Shown: positions 6,173-14,978 of the stretch, in pieces
Layout of the letters: each line of letters opens with the position of its first letter
Numbering within the stretch: the first letter of the stretch is position 1
Assembly (NCBI RefSeq): GCF_018780585.1
Contig: NZ_JADMJL010000005.1
Location: 1 to 47,266 of the forward strand
Length of the DNA: 47,266 bases
Direction: 5' to 3'
Source of the DNA: Methyloversatilis discipulorum
Lineage (GTDB): Bacteria; Pseudomonadota; Gammaproteobacteria; Burkholderiales; Rhodocyclaceae
Translations under genes and position numbers: made by a program
The notes under the pieces: model-generated
Seen by the model: only the letters and a program-made list of their open reading frames with translations
Told to the model about the DNA's origin: nothing
Databases searched by the model: none

Positions 6173-8590
6173 ATGCGCTTCAGCCTCAAATGGAAGATCG
6201 CGGCCTGGTGTGCCGCGCTGCTGCTGGTCACGCAGATCGGCGGGCTGCTGCTGTTCGGCGAGATCGGCCGCGGCAGCGCGATGGCCGATGCCCAGGCGGA
6301 CCTGAAGACGGGCGACCGCGTGTTCGCGCGCCTGCTCGACGAACGGGCGTCGCAGCTGACCCAGGCGGCGCGCGTGCTGGCGGCGGACTACGGCTTTCGC
6401 GAGGCGCTGCTCAGCCAGGACAGGGAAACGATCGAATCGGCGCTGGCGAACCACGGCGGGCGCATCCGTGCCGACGTGATGCTGCTGCTGGCGCTGGACG
6501 AGTCCATCGTTGCCAGCTCGTCCTTCAATCCGGGGCGCACGCCCGAGCGTCTGCGCCAGCTGATCGAGGGCGCGCGCAGCGGCGCACACAGCGGCGGCTT
6601 CGCCGTGGTATCCGGCATGCTCTACCAGCTGGTCGTGGTGCCGGTGATGGCGCCGGTGCCGGTCGGCTGGGTGGTGATGGGCTTCAGCGTGGACAAGAGC
6701 CTGGCCAATGACCTGAAGGGTGTGACCGGCCTCGAAGTCAGTTTCGTGCGACGCAGCGGCGACAAGGGCTGGATGCTGGCGTCGAGCACCTTGAACGAGC
6801 CGCTGCAGAGCGCGCTGCTCGGTGAGTTGTCGGCGAACGGCGCGCTGCAGGACGAGGCACTGACGCTCGGCGACCGCGATTACGTCAGCCTGATGCACGC
6901 GATCGACGCCGGCCCGCAGCAGCAGGTCGGCGCCGTGCTGCAACTGTCGCTGGAGCGCGCACTCGCGCCGTGGAACCGGCTGTACCGCGACTGGACCGGG
7001 CTTACGCTGATCGGCACGCTGCTGGCGCTCGCCGTCAGTGCCTTCATGGGCCGTTCGATCGCCTCGCCGGTGGTCCGGCTGGCGGAATTCGCGCGCCGTG
7101 TCGAATCCGGCGAGTACGGCGCGCCACCTGCAGTGGCACGCGGCGACGAGATCGGCCAGCTCGCCAATGCTTTCGTTCACATGACCGACGCCATTTCGCT
7201 GCGCGAAACGCGCATCAGCGAACTGGCCTACTACGACGTGCTGACTGGCCTGCCGAATCGCGCCTACTTCACCGAAAGGCTGGAAGAATCGCTGCGCACA
7301 GCGGCCGCCGACGGCAGCGACCTGGCCGTGGTGTGCCTGGACGTCGACCGTTTCAAGATGGTGAACGACACGCTGGGACACGAACTGGGCGATCTGCTGC
7401 TGCGCGAGGTGGCGCGACGGCTGCGCGAAACGCTGCGCGACGTGCGCGATCAGGTGGCACGACTGGGTGGCGACGAGTTCGCGGTCATGCTGCCGGGCGC
7501 CGACGCGTCGAAGGCGCTGAGCGTGGCCCACCGTATCGCCGAAGCGATGAACCGGCCGATGAATCTCGACGGCCAGATGGTCGACGTCAGCGCCAGCATG
7601 GGTGTGTCGGCCTGTCCGGCGCACGGCAACGATGCGCAGTCGCTGCTGCGTCATGCCGACGTCGCCATGTATCTGGCCAAGCGTCACAACACGATGGCCG
7701 AAATCTACGACCCCAGGCATCACGACCAGAACGTCGAGCGGCTGTCGCTGCTGAGTGAGCTGCGGCTGGCGGTCGAGCGCGACGAACTGGTGCTCTATTA
7801 CCAGCCCAAGGTGTCGACCGCGCCGGACGCGGTTCATCACGTCGAGGCGCTGGTGCGCTGGATACACCCGACGCGCGGTTTCGTGCCGCCTTTCGAGTTC
7901 ATCCCCTTCGCCGAGCAGACCGGCTACATCAAGGCGATCACGCTGTGGGTGATGAACGCGGCGATCCGCCAGTGCGGGCAGTGGCTGCGGCAGGGGCTGG
8001 AGGTGAACGTGTCGCTGAACATTTCCGCACGCGACCTGCTGAACCCCGAATTGCCGGCGCTGTTCGCGGGCATGCTGGAATGCCATGGCTGTCCGGCACG
8101 CCTGATCACGCTCGAAATCACCGAGAGCGCGGTGCTCGACGACCCGCTGCGCGCGCTGGCCAATCTGCAGGTGCTTCGCGAGACCGGCTGCGCACTGTCG
8201 ATCGACGACTACGGCACCGGCTACTCGTCGCTGTCCTACCTGCGGCAGATGCCGGTCAGCGAAATGAAGATAGACCGCAGTTTCGTGATGCACCTGCTCG
8301 ACAATCCGAACGACGAAATCATCGTACGTTCGACAATCGAACTGGCGCACAACATGGGCCTGAAGGTGACGGCCGAGGGGGTCGAGAGCGAAGGCGTGCT
8401 GGAGAGGCTGCGCCTGCTCGGCTGCGATCTCGCCCAGGGCTATCTCATCAGCAAGCCGATTCCGGCCGAAGCCCTTGAAAAATGGTTCCGCGAGTCGCAC
8501 TGGGCGCAGGGCGCGGTCGGGTCCTCTGCTGCCGCCGTGATGTTGGACGAGCCGGTCGGCAGGGCTGCCACCCGGACCGTCGCAGTCTGA
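6173..8590 (+). CDS. Membrane GGDEF-EAL c-di-GMP enzyme with periplasmic sensor
   Basis: This is an 805-residue inner-membrane signalling protein. Transmembrane helix 1 is at about 9-31. A periplasmic double-Cache-like sensor spans about 35-275. Helix 2 at about 277-297 leads into a HAMP-like linker with the SPVVRLAEFARRV motif. A GGDEF domain follows at about 350-510, with intact GGDEF at about 432-436, then an EAL domain at about 525-770 with EAL at about 558-560. The downstream phosphodiesterase signatures LNISARD, ITESAVL, DDYGTGYSSL and KIDRSFV are all present. Both catalytic motifs look competent, so it could make or degrade c-di-GMP. It follows the cupredoxin gene with a four-base gap and is probably translated from the same mRNA. 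The C-terminal 35 residues are an unconserved tail. Confidence 0.95.
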   Translation: MRFSLKWKIAAWCAALLLVTQIGGLLLFGEIGRGSAMADAQADLKTGDRVFARLLDERASQLTQAARVLAADYGFREALLSQDRETIESALANHGGRIRADVMLLLALDESIVASSSFNPGRTPERLRQLIEGARSGAHSGGFAVVSGMLYQLVVVPVMAPVPVGWVVMGFSVDKSLANDLKGVTGLEVSFVRRSGDKGWMLASSTLNEPLQSALLGELSANGALQDEALTLGDRDYVSLMHAIDAGPQQQVGAVLQLSLERALAPWNRLYRDWTGLTLIGTLLALAVSAFMGRSIASPVVRLAEFARRVESGEYGAPPAVARGDEIGQLANAFVHMTDAISLRETRISELAYYDVLTGLPNRAYFTERLEESLRTAAADGSDLAVVCLDVDRFKMVNDTLGHELGDLLLREVARRLRETLRDVRDQVARLGGDEFAVMLPGADASKALSVAHRIAEAMNRPMNLDGQMVDVSASMGVSACPAHGNDAQSLLRHADVAMYLAKRHNTMAEIYDPRHHDQNVERLSLLSELRLAVERDELVLYYQPKVSTAPDAVHHVEALVRWIHPTRGFVPPFEFIPFAEQTGYIKAITLWVMNAAIRQCGQWLRQGLEVNVSLNISARDLLNPELPALFAGMLECHGCPARLITLEITESAVLDDPLRALANLQVLRETGCALSIDDYGTGYSSLSYLRQMPVSEMKIDRSFVMHLLDNPNDEIIVRSTIELAHNMGLKVTAEGVESEGVLERLRLLGCDLAQGYLISKPIPAEALEKWFRESHWAQGAVGSSAAAVMLDEPVGRAATRTVAV

Positions 8591-8666
8591 GTATTTCCGT
8601 GTCGTGGTTGCCGGCCCGATACATGCTTCAGGTTACAGTGTCGGGAACCTGCAGGAGCGAATAACA

Positions 8667-9506
8667 ATGATGAAGCGTCACGGACCACTGGAAGTCATTA
8701 CCCGCACGCCTCACGTCAGGTCGCGGCCGGTGCCGCTGCTGTTCGTGCATGGCGCCTACACGGCCGCCTGGTGCTGGGACGAGCACTTCCTGCCCTGTTT
8801 TGCCGAGGCCGGCTACGAGGCGCACGCGCTGTCGCTGTCCGGCCACGGCGGCAGCCCGGGGCGCGAGTACCTCGACCTGATCAGTCTCGACGATTACGTG
8901 CGCGACGTGCTCGAAGTGCTGGACCAGTTCGACACGCCGCCGGTGCTGATCGGGCATTCGATGGGCGGCATGGTGGTACAGAAGTGTCTCGAGCTGAGAC
9001 AGGTGCCCGCTGCCGTGCTGATGGCGTCGGTGCCGCCGCAAGGCCTGTGGGCGTCGGCAGTTGGCCTGGTGATGCGCAAGCCGGACCTGATGTCGGAACT
9101 GAACAGCCTGCTGGCCGGCGGCGCGACCTCGCTCGACGCACTGCGCGAAGCCCTGTTCGCGCAACCGGTGTCGATGGAGCGCCTGCAGCAGATGGCCAGC
9201 CGCGTGCAGCCTGAATCGGCGCGGGTGATCTGGGACATGACGCTGTTCAACCTGCCGCGGCCGGCGCGCATGCATCGTCCGCCGTTGCTGGTGCTGGGCG
9301 CTGAGTGCGACCCCATCATTCCGCCGGCGCTGACCGAAATGACCTCGCGCGCGCTCGGTGTGCCGGCCCACGTCTTCCCGGGCATGGGACACGGCATGAT
9401 GCTGGAGGCCGACTGGCGCAAGGTGGCGCAACGCATGCTCGACTGGCTGCCGGGCGCCCTGTCTGCGATTCAGCCAGAGGCCCAGGGCTGCAACGCCGGC
9501 GCCTGA
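8667..9506 (+). CDS. Alpha/beta hydrolase
   Basis: This is a soluble alpha/beta-hydrolase-fold enzyme of about 279 residues. I start at ATG 8667 because CAGGAG lies about ten bases upstream. Visible motifs are LLFVHGAYTAAWCWDEHF (oxyanion region), the nucleophile elbow GHSMGG, the acid ECDPIIPP and the catalytic His in PGMGHGMM. The architecture is that of lipase, esterase or haloperoxidase-like hydrolases. The substrate cannot be assigned. The gene is convergent with the diheme cytochrome gene, and a strong hairpin lies between them. Confidence 0.88.
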   Translation: MMKRHGPLEVITRTPHVRSRPVPLLFVHGAYTAAWCWDEHFLPCFAEAGYEAHALSLSGHGGSPGREYLDLISLDDYVRDVLEVLDQFDTPPVLIGHSMGGMVVQKCLELRQVPAAVLMASVPPQGLWASAVGLVMRKPDLMSELNSLLAGGATSLDALREALFAQPVSMERLQQMASRVQPESARVIWDMTLFNLPRPARMHRPPLLVLGAECDPIIPPALTEMTSRALGVPAHVFPGMGHGMMLEADWRKVAQRMLDWLPGALSAIQPEAQGCNAGA

Positions 9507-9510
9507 ATGG

Positions 9511-9548
9511 CTGACATCCGGTCCGTCACGCGGCGGACCGGATGTCAG
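9511..9548. terminator. Bidirectional hairpin between convergent genes
   Basis: CTGACATCCGGTCCG (9511-9525) pairs perfectly with CGGACCGGATGTCAG (9534-9548) around an eight-base loop. It sits in the 45-base gap between two converging stop codons, where a two-way terminator is expected. No good U-tract follows on either strand, so it may act with Rho or simply protect the 3' ends. Confidence 0.6.
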
Positions 9549-9551
9549 AGC

Positions 9552-10238
9552 TTACGAACCCCGTGGTCCCGGTGCGGCGTACCGCTGCAGATAGGCGAGG
9601 ATGTCGGGCAGGCGCAGCTGCGGTTCGCCCGGCATCGCCCGCGAGCCGACCACGCGGTTCATCCACGCCATATTCCTCTCCATCCGCGCCACCACGCGTC
9701 GCCACTCTCCAGCGGTGCGGCTCGACGGTTCCGGCAGCACGTGGCACTGGTCGCAGGCGTCCCGGAAGCTGCGACCGCGCGTATCGAGGTCGGGATAGCG
9801 CGCTGCATCGATCGGCTTCTGTGCATTACGTCGCAGGTAGCCGATCAGCATGTGTACTTCTTCCTCGTCCGGCGCCTTGACGCCGCCCATCATGTCCTTC
9901 ATCAGCGCCCCACGGTTTCCGTGTCCGCGCATGCGCACCACCATGCGGTCGACGATCTTCGGCCACTTGTCCGGGTGATGCATCGCCGGATTCGGAACGT
10001 GGTGGCACTGAACACAGTAGCGCGCCAGCAAAGCGGCGCCGCGCGATCCGGGTTCCGGCAGCGAGGCGGCGTCGAGCGAGGGCGGCAGGATGCGCGCAAG
10101 CCAGCCGGCCTGCGGCGATCCTTCCCAGCGCGCACGTGCGGCGTCGATCGCCGCCTGGTTCGCCAGCGGACCGTCGCCGGCTGTAACGGTGCCGTAAGCA
10201 AACAGTGCGATCAGTAGCGCGATGCCGTGATGAAACAT
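9552..10238 (-). CDS. Periplasmic diheme cytochrome c
   Basis: I start at ATG 10238, giving 228 residues with a signal peptide (LLIALFAYGTVTAG). Two heme-attachment motifs are visible: YCVQCHH (Cys75-His79) and ACDQCHV (Cys162-His166). Each is followed by a similar helix pattern (KIVDRMVVRM and RVVARMERNM) and a closing helix (HMLIGYLRR and DILAYLQRY). The protein is therefore a tandem duplication of one class I cytochrome module. The Met residues in those segments are candidate distal ligands. It is likely an electron carrier or oxidase-linked subunit; no partner oxidoreductase gene adjoins it. The longer upstream frame has no export signal and is not preferred. Confidence 0.88.
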   Translation of the reverse strand: MFHHGIALLIALFAYGTVTAGDGPLANQAAIDAARARWEGSPQAGWLARILPPSLDAASLPEPGSRGAALLARYCVQCHHVPNPAMHHPDKWPKIVDRMVVRMRGHGNRGALMKDMMGGVKAPDEEEVHMLIGYLRRNAQKPIDAARYPDLDTRGRSFRDACDQCHVLPEPSSRTAGEWRRVVARMERNMAWMNRVVGSRAMPGEPQLRLPDILAYLQRYAAPGPRGS

Positions 10239-10250
10239 GTGTGCGGGGAG

Positions 10251-10312
10251 GAGGTCAGACCTCTCCAGAGTAGTCCAGCAAGACGGCCGACAAAAGCTTG
10301 CCACGAGCTTTT
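10251..10312. promoter_or_regulatory. Two inverted repeats upstream of the cytochrome gene
   Basis: GAGGTC-A-GACCTC (10251-10263) starts 13 bases upstream of the cytochrome start. AAAAGCT-7nt-AGCTTTT (10292-10312) lies 30 bases further away. Both are perfect. They sit in the 208-base divergent region shared with the small plus-strand gene. They could be operators or mRNA leader hairpins; I cannot name a regulator. Confidence 0.35.
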
Positions 10313-10446
10313 CACGAGGCCGCGAACGCAGGTGCTGCAGCATGGATTTGTGAAGTTTCGATGCATCTCTGCATCGGCCCTTCGGACGATTCAAGCCGGC
10401 AGTGCTGTCCGCCGTTAGCCAAGATGTCGGGTACGGGAAGAGAAAG

Positions 10447-10641
10447 ATGGATCTGTTCGATTTCATGACCGGGAAGTCGCTGGGCCGCGCCCAGGACTAC
10501 GGAGACGAAGTGCTCAACGCGGGCTGGTTGCCGCAGCTCGAAGCCGCCGCAGCCGGCCGTCGTGTGCAGGCGGTACGCCAGCGCAGCGCGGTGGCCGACC
10601 CCGACGCCTTCCTGCGCGACATCTACCGCAGCCAGGAGTAA
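10447..10641 (+). CDS. Small conserved-looking hypothetical protein, 64 aa
   Basis: The frame starts at ATG 10447, preceded by GGGAAGAG, and encodes 64 residues with good GC-rich codon structure. It begins MDLFDFMTGKSLGRAQDYGD and ends DPDAFLRDIYRSQE. It is acidic-amphipathic with no signal peptide, membrane segment or cysteine. I do not recognise the family. The compact N-terminal block and the LRDIYRSQE end look like conserved motifs rather than random translation. It stands alone, divergent from the diheme cytochrome and about 200 bases before the pseudokinase gene. Confidence 0.6.
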   Translation: MDLFDFMTGKSLGRAQDYGDEVLNAGWLPQLEAAAAGRRVQAVRQRSAVADPDAFLRDIYRSQE

Positions 10642-10841
10642 GCGGGTCTGACCGGATGAGGTGCGAGACGCGTGCCCGAGGGCATGTGTCTTCACTTGCG
10701 CCGATACGCCGGTCCGCATTCCGATCCTGCATATTGCGCAGCCGGCGCAGGTAATATCGCGCTCATGGCCTGCACCCCTGTTCCAGTCTCCCGTCCGATG
10801 CCTGCCGCGCGCCGCGGCCTCCGCCCTGCGGAGCGGTCCGC

Positions 10842-12680
10842 ATGAGCGATGCCGTGCGCAAGCTGGGGCGTTACGTGCTCGGCCGCGAAATCGGTCGCGG
10901 CGAGCGCGGCGCCGTATTCGAAGCCACCGAGGCCGGCAGCGGCCGACTGCTGGCAATCAAGACCTTCCGTACCGATCTCGCCGCCGACCCGGCGCACTAT
11001 GTGCGCAAGCTGGGCGAAAGCCTGCTTGCCACGTCCTCGCTTCAGCACCCGGGCATCGTCCGCATCATCGAACAGGGCGTGGCCGACGACGGGCAGCCCT
11101 GGGCGGCGGTCGAGCGGCTGGACGCGCGCTCGCTGCGTCAGTTGCTCGATGCGCTGCCGCGCATGGCCTTCGACTGGGTACGCAGCATAGGCAGCCAGGC
11201 GGCCGACGCACTGGCTCATGCGCACGCAGCCGGCGTCGTGCACGGAGGATTGAAGGCGTCGAACATCCTGGTCGATGGCGACGGGCGCGTGTTCGTCACC
11301 GATTTCGCGCTGCCGTCGCCGTCGCCGGATGCGCTGCCGGCGATGCCGCAATACCTGTCGCCGGAGCAGGTGCAGGGCCTGCCGCCGGATGCGCGTTCCG
11401 ACGTGTTCTCGCTCGGCGCCATCCTGTTCGAAATGCTGGCCGGCCGCCCGCCTTTCGGCTCGCCGCTGACCGGATCCTTGTCTACCGTGCTGGAGAACAT
11501 CGCCTACGCGCCGACGCCGACGCCCAGTGCGATTGATCCCGACGTGCCGCCGGATCTCGACATGGTCGTGATGAAGGCGCTGGCGAAGTCGCCGATCGAG
11601 CGCTACGCTGACGCGTCGGCGCTGGCCGAAGCGCTGCGCGGCGTGCAAGCCGCGCCGGTCGCACGCGACGCAGACCCGCTGCCCGACGTGCTGTCGGTCG
11701 ATGCCGGGCCGGCACCCATCCTGCGTCGCGGGCAGTCGGGCAGACCGAAGGCGCCGGTCGAGGACGTGCTGGCCGAACTGGCGGCCGACATCGACGCCTT
11801 CGCCGCGCGCGGCGCGCCGCAACCGTCGATCGGGCAGGCGGCGTCCGCCTCCGCGCAGCGACCGCTGCGCGAACAGGCGCCGCCTGCCGTTGCCTTCCCG
11901 ACGCTGCACGAAGTGCCGGCGCCGCTGCAAGCGCCACCGACACCGGCGCCGGCCGTGCAACGCGCAGCGCAGGCGCCCGCCGATCCGCCGGCCGCGGCAG
12001 CGTCGTCGCTGCTGGCCGACCTTGCCGGCGAGGCGCAGCGCATCCGTGCGCACACGGCGCAGATGCAGCGTGGCGAGCGTGCAGTCCGCACCGAAGCGGA
12101 ACAGGCGCTGTCCAACCGCCTGCTGCTGGTGCGCGACTACTTCACCCAGTTGAGCGCCCAGCTCAATGTGATCAAGCCGCAGGTGGCGCGCGACTATCCG
12201 CTGCTCGGGCTCGGCGTGCTGCGTGGCCTGGCCTGGCAGGCGTCGGATGTGAACACCCGCAACCGCGGCGCCGAGGCGCCCGACCAGCTGGTGCGCGTGT
12301 CCTTGTCCTGGCTGCTGCGCGGCCAGGCGGTGCTGCGCTGCGAGCGCGATCCGCTGGCGGCGGATGCGCTGCGTCTGGCGCTGCGCGAGCACGGTCTGCG
12401 CTTCGAGGAACAGCCGGCGCGCGACGAACTGAACCGGCTGCGCGCGCAGATTTTCGACGTCGCGCCCGAGGTGCGCGGCCGGGTCGAACTGAATGCCGAC
12501 TACCGGACGCTGACGCTGCGCCTGACGCTGCAGAACGTCGAGCGCTTCGGCCTGGTCGATTACGTGCCGCCGGCCGAGGACCGCGGCAGCGAATGGCTGG
12601 ACGAGCTGGTGCGACTGCTGCTCGGCCAGCCCAGCCGTTTCCCGACGCTGGCCAAGCTCATCGTGCCGTCACCGATGTGA
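10842..12680 (+). CDS. Serine/threonine kinase-like protein, predicted pseudokinase
   Basis: The N-terminal 270 residues have a Hanks-type kinase fold. The glycine loop (GREIGRGERGAVFEA) is at about 15-29, Lys40 is in LAIKTF, and Glu59 is a candidate helix-C Glu. The activation-segment SPE (QYLSPEQ) and DVFSLG follow. The catalytic loop, however, reads VVHGGLKASN where HRDLKPxN is expected, so the catalytic Asp is Gly136. DFG is DFA (154-156). ATP binding is plausible; phosphotransfer is doubtful. A Pro/Ala-rich linker (about 285-400) leads to a C-terminal domain of about 210 residues with helical and beta parts that I do not recognise. No membrane segment is seen. The AAA+ gene follows after 105 bases on the same strand. 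The domain call is firm; inactivity is an inference from motifs. Confidence 0.85.
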   Translation: MSDAVRKLGRYVLGREIGRGERGAVFEATEAGSGRLLAIKTFRTDLAADPAHYVRKLGESLLATSSLQHPGIVRIIEQGVADDGQPWAAVERLDARSLRQLLDALPRMAFDWVRSIGSQAADALAHAHAAGVVHGGLKASNILVDGDGRVFVTDFALPSPSPDALPAMPQYLSPEQVQGLPPDARSDVFSLGAILFEMLAGRPPFGSPLTGSLSTVLENIAYAPTPTPSAIDPDVPPDLDMVVMKALAKSPIERYADASALAEALRGVQAAPVARDADPLPDVLSVDAGPAPILRRGQSGRPKAPVEDVLAELAADIDAFAARGAPQPSIGQAASASAQRPLREQAPPAVAFPTLHEVPAPLQAPPTPAPAVQRAAQAPADPPAAAASSLLADLAGEAQRIRAHTAQMQRGERAVRTEAEQALSNRLLLVRDYFTQLSAQLNVIKPQVARDYPLLGLGVLRGLAWQASDVNTRNRGAEAPDQLVRVSLSWLLRGQAVLRCERDPLAADALRLALREHGLRFEEQPARDELNRLRAQIFDVAPEVRGRVELNADYRTLTLRLTLQNVERFGLVDYVPPAEDRGSEWLDELVRLLLGQPSRFPTLAKLIVPSPM

Positions 12681-12785
12681 CGTGGCGCGGATGATGCTTC
12701 GTTTCAGTCGGGTGTGTGCCGGCCGTTCAGTTTCCGGTCGGCCGGGACGTTGAATCATGTGACGGACAGCAGGAGGCGAGCCATC

Positions 12786-13751
12786 ATGGACGGGGCGGAC
12801 ATTCGGATTCCCCTGGCGGAATGTCGCGAAATCTACGACGTGGGTGATGTGGACCGGGCGATGGAGTCCGGCAGCGGAGCGCGCAACGAGGCGCTTACCG
12901 CCTTCTACGGAAAGATGAAGACGCTGGGCGGCGTGCGCTACGTGGTCAAGCCGTCCTCCTTCGACGGCCTCGATCCGCTGTATGCCCGCTGCCCGAACTT
13001 CACACCGGTGCTGGACGACCTTAAGCGCTATCTGGCGCTGGCGGTGGCCGGCAACGAGCCGATGAACTTCACGCCCATCCTGCTGCTCGGCGAGCCGGGC
13101 ATAGGCAAGACCCATTTCGCGCGCCAGCTGGCCAATGTGCTCGGCACCGGCTTCGAATTCGTGTCGATGTCCTCGCTGACCGCCGGCTGGATACTGAGCG
13201 GCGCCTCGTCGCAGTGGTCGCACGCCAAGCCGGGCAAGGTGGCGCAGGCGCTGGTGTGCGGCGACTACGCCAACCCGCTGGTGGTGCTGGACGAGGTCGA
13301 CAAGGCCGGCGGCGACGCGCGCTACGACCCGATGGGCGCGCTGTACGGCCTGCTCGAACAGGACACCGCGCGTCAGTTCAAGGACGAATTCGTCGAGGTC
13401 GACATCGACGCCAGCCACATCATGTGGGTGTCCACCGCCAACGACGAGCGTTCGATTCCCGAACCCATCCTGAGCCGGATGAATGTGTACACCGTGCCGC
13501 GGCCGGATCACGATCAGGCCTGCATCATCGCGCGCACGCTGTACGAGGAACTGGTGGCGGCGCACGACTGGGGCTTCGCGCCGGAGGCGCCGGAAGACGT
13601 GATCGACCGCCTGGCCGGCGTGCCGCCGCGCGACATGCGCAAGGTGCTGCTGGCCGCGTTCGGCAACGCCAAGCTGGCGCACCGCGACCACCTGCTGCCG
13701 GCCGACCTCGAAGCGGGGCGGGCGACGCGGCAGAAGAAGATCGGTTTCTGA
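12786..13751 (+). CDS. AAA+ ATPase
   Basis: This is a cytoplasmic AAA+ protein of 321 residues. ATG 12786 is chosen for the AGGAGG about eleven bases before it. Walker A is GEPGIGKT (102-109) and Walker B is LVVLDE (165-170). A sensor-1 Asn is in STAND (about 219), with a candidate arginine finger in ILSRM (about 231) and a C-terminal lid containing PPRDMRK. The core resembles the ATPase module of Lon-type proteases, but no protease domain follows, so it is probably a remodelling or regulatory ATPase. It lies directly after the pseudokinase gene and may share its transcript. The stop is ten bases from the stop of the convergent methyltransferase gene. Confidence 0.85.
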   Translation: MDGADIRIPLAECREIYDVGDVDRAMESGSGARNEALTAFYGKMKTLGGVRYVVKPSSFDGLDPLYARCPNFTPVLDDLKRYLALAVAGNEPMNFTPILLLGEPGIGKTHFARQLANVLGTGFEFVSMSSLTAGWILSGASSQWSHAKPGKVAQALVCGDYANPLVVLDEVDKAGGDARYDPMGALYGLLEQDTARQFKDEFVEVDIDASHIMWVSTANDERSIPEPILSRMNVYTVPRPDHDQACIIARTLYEELVAAHDWGFAPEAPEDVIDRLAGVPPRDMRKVLLAAFGNAKLAHRDHLLPADLEAGRATRQKKIGF

Positions 13752-13761
13752 GCGGCCGACC

Positions 13762-14901
13762 CTAGAGCGTGTGGCTGCGGTCGCCGCGCATGAAGCCGGT
13801 CAACGGCGCATCGATGTCGCGCGTCATGCAGATCACCTTGAACAGCTCGCCCATCTCGGCCGGCGAGGTGAGCTGATTCAATGCCGCGTTCTGCTTCGCC
13901 CGGCTCAGCGCGTCGGCGTCGCGGTCCAGCAGTTCGAGCACGCCACAATTCAGCAGGAAGTTCGCCTGGCTGGTGTAGCCGGCCAGCGACATGCCGGCGT
14001 CGAAGGCGGCCTGTGCGACGGCGGTGAAATCGACGTGCGCAGTCAGGTCGTTGAGTCCGGGCATCCACAGCGCATCGGTGTGCGCGTGATGGCGGTAATG
14101 ACACATCAACGTGCCGCTGCGCCGGTCAGGATGGTAGTACTCGGCCTGCGGGAAACCGTAGTCGATCAGCAGCAGCGCACCGCGGCCGATGCGTCGCGCC
14201 CACTCGGCCACCCAGGCGCGGGCGGCGAAGTTGATTTCGCTGTCGTAGCCGTCGGTGAATCCGAGCGCGCGGGCTTCGTCAGCCAGCGCCGCGGGCGCCG
14301 GCCGCCAGTCCAGCGCCGGCTGGCCGGACGGGTCGAGCGCCAGACCCGCCTGTTCGATCCGGCCGGCCGCGTTGCGCAGGCGCTCGACCGGCATCGCGTC
14401 GAGCACCTCGTTGCCGATCACGACGCCGTCGAACGCGTCCGGCAGACTGTCCAGCCAGCTCACGCGAGCGCTCAGATGCGGCAGCTCGGCGGCGATCAGC
14501 GCCTGCTGGCGGGCGCGCAGGTCGGCCGACAGTTCGAGGATGCGATAGCTCTGCGGTGCGGCGCCCAGGCGGTCGAGTTCGGCCAGCAGATCGGCGGCGA
14601 GGCGACCGCTGCCGGCGCCCGCCTCGATCAGGTGGGGCGCGCTCAGCGCCATCAGTTCCGCCAGCTGGCGGGCGAGGCTGCGGCCGAACAGCGGCGTCAG
14701 CTCCGGCGCGGTGACGAAATCGCCGTCGTGGCCGAACTTTTGCAGCGCGCCGCTGTAATAGCCGAGCCCCGGCGCGTACAGCGCGCACTCCATGTAGCGG
14801 CTGAACGGCATCCAGCCGGTGCGGGCGATCTCGTCGCGGATCTGTCCGAGCAGGCGCTGGCTGTGCTCGACGGCGTCTGAATCGGGCTGGGGCAGTGACA
14901 T
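13762..14901 (-). CDS. MidA/NDUFAF7-family class I SAM methyltransferase
   Basis: This 379-residue protein belongs to the DUF185/COG1565 family, whose eukaryotic members dimethylate a complex I subunit. Family hallmarks are GWMPFSRYMECALYAPGLGYY at the N-terminus, FVTAPELTPLFGRSLARQL, the SAM-binding LIEAGAGSGRLAADLL, VVIGNEVLDAMPVE, LLIDYGFPQAEYYHPDR and the late HVDFTAVA block. I prefer ATG 14901 because the frame upstream has no family similarity. The bacterial substrate is not established. The gene is divergent from the FolM-type reductase with a 77-base shared promoter region. Confidence 0.9.
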   Translation of the reverse strand: MSLPQPDSDAVEHSQRLLGQIRDEIARTGWMPFSRYMECALYAPGLGYYSGALQKFGHDGDFVTAPELTPLFGRSLARQLAELMALSAPHLIEAGAGSGRLAADLLAELDRLGAAPQSYRILELSADLRARQQALIAAELPHLSARVSWLDSLPDAFDGVVIGNEVLDAMPVERLRNAAGRIEQAGLALDPSGQPALDWRPAPAALADEARALGFTDGYDSEINFAARAWVAEWARRIGRGALLLIDYGFPQAEYYHPDRRSGTLMCHYRHHAHTDALWMPGLNDLTAHVDFTAVAQAAFDAGMSLAGYTSQANFLLNCGVLELLDRDADALSRAKQNAALNQLTSPAEMGELFKVICMTRDIDAPLTGFMRGDRSHTL

Positions 14902-14978
14902 GGCACGGGTGTCCGGTCGCGGGGTCCGCGATAATGCGACATCGCGTCGCGACAGACAAACAGGTGGACAGGAAAGCG

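Noticed and set aside
6146-8500. A 784-codon minus-strand frame opposite the GGDEF-EAL gene
   Set aside because: Shadow of a well supported gene; no family motif is visible.
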